This document shows, in pieces, positions 63,943-64,000 of a DNA stretch of 64,000 nt. A model generated the notes under the pieces. That model was given only the letters and a program-made list of their open reading frames with translations, was not told the origin of the DNA and did no database searches. Within the stretch, counting starts at the first letter, position 1. Every line of letters begins with the position of its first letter. This DNA is from Pseudoalteromonas aurantia 208 (lineage in GTDB: Bacteria > Pseudomonadota > Gammaproteobacteria > Enterobacterales > Alteromonadaceae), in NCBI RefSeq assembly GCF_014858725.1, contig NZ_AQGV01000012.1:1240001-1304000 (forward strand). The letters are read 5' to 3'. The position numbers and the translations under genes are program-made.

Positions 63943-64000
63943 ATGATGAAAATTGTCAATGTGTTAGAGGTTTTATCGTCAAAGAATGAAGGCGTATTTA
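63943..64000 (+). CDS. Start of an unidentified gene, cut by the window end
   Basis: ATG ATG AAA at 63943 begins a frame MMKIVNVLEVLSSKNEGVF that is open to the end of the window. Upstream is a weak AAGGG about seven bases before. Too little is visible to name it. Confidence 0.35.
   Translation, partial: MMKIVNVLEVLSSKNEGVF

Noticed and set aside
1..64000. CRISPR array, tRNA or rRNA genes, prophage
   Set aside because: No regularly spaced repeats, no tRNA-like T-arm with matching acceptor, and no phage structural genes were recognised by eye.

Overview
The window comes from a low-GC marine gammaproteobacterium. Its gene content (large S9 peptidase, VPS10/BNR protein, several TonB-dependent receptors, sppA-ansA, long-form urocanase) points to Alteromonadales, most likely Pseudoalteromonas or a close relative. 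This genus call is an inference from protein character, not a database match. I saw no rRNA, tRNA or CRISPR.

Left part, 1-34 kb, is mostly ordinary chromosome. It opens with the start of a glutathione S-transferase-like gene. Next is a locus with two MarR regulators, a three-gene membrane/redox operon (4-TM protein, cytochrome c5-like, cytochrome b561) and an RND pump (adaptor plus transporter). A paired palindrome lies between the second marR and the redox operon. After this come an S9 peptidase, a DUF2975/XRE pair, a secreted PAN+RCC1 protein and a four-gene MacA/MacB-like ABC exporter operon. Then follow an RraB-like gene with a Fur-box-like site, a LysR/old-yellow-enzyme pair, an SGNH hydrolase, a VPS10-type propeller protein, a TonB receptor+PepSY pair and a metal-flavoured TonB receptor with a Cys-rich secreted partner.

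Middle part, 34-47.7 kb, is the accessory region. It holds decayed genes (RAYT transposase fragment, frameshifted GNAT, coding debris) and then an island bracketed by a perfect 112-bp direct repeat. That repeat is the 3' end of ansA: the left copy is at 36186-36297, the right copy sits inside intact ansA at 47621-47732. Just inside the left repeat is the C-terminus of a Tn3-family transposase. Near the right side are a frameshifted Tn3-type resolvase and a truncated IS5-family transposase. The cargo is a three-gene cluster (37030-45164): two very large paralogous proteins with no signal peptide (991 and 1421 aa) and a protein whose C-terminal half looks like the AidA/PixA inclusion-body family. 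A hairpin terminator lies between genes 1 and 2 and another after gene 3. The large proteins share a beta-rich head, a proline-rich basic linker and hydrophobic/helical segments; the second adds Fn3-like modules. I recognise no described system here. It is the best candidate for something new, perhaps an intracellular inclusion or toxin-like complex.

Right part, 47.6-64 kb, returns to core genes: ansA and sppA (same order as in enterobacteria), a FadH-like reductase, DoxX, a YdjA-type nitroreductase, upp, a GNAT, a LysE exporter, a YdcF-like protein and a TPR histidine kinase. It ends with a LysR gene divergent from hutH-hutU, the first two steps of histidine breakdown.
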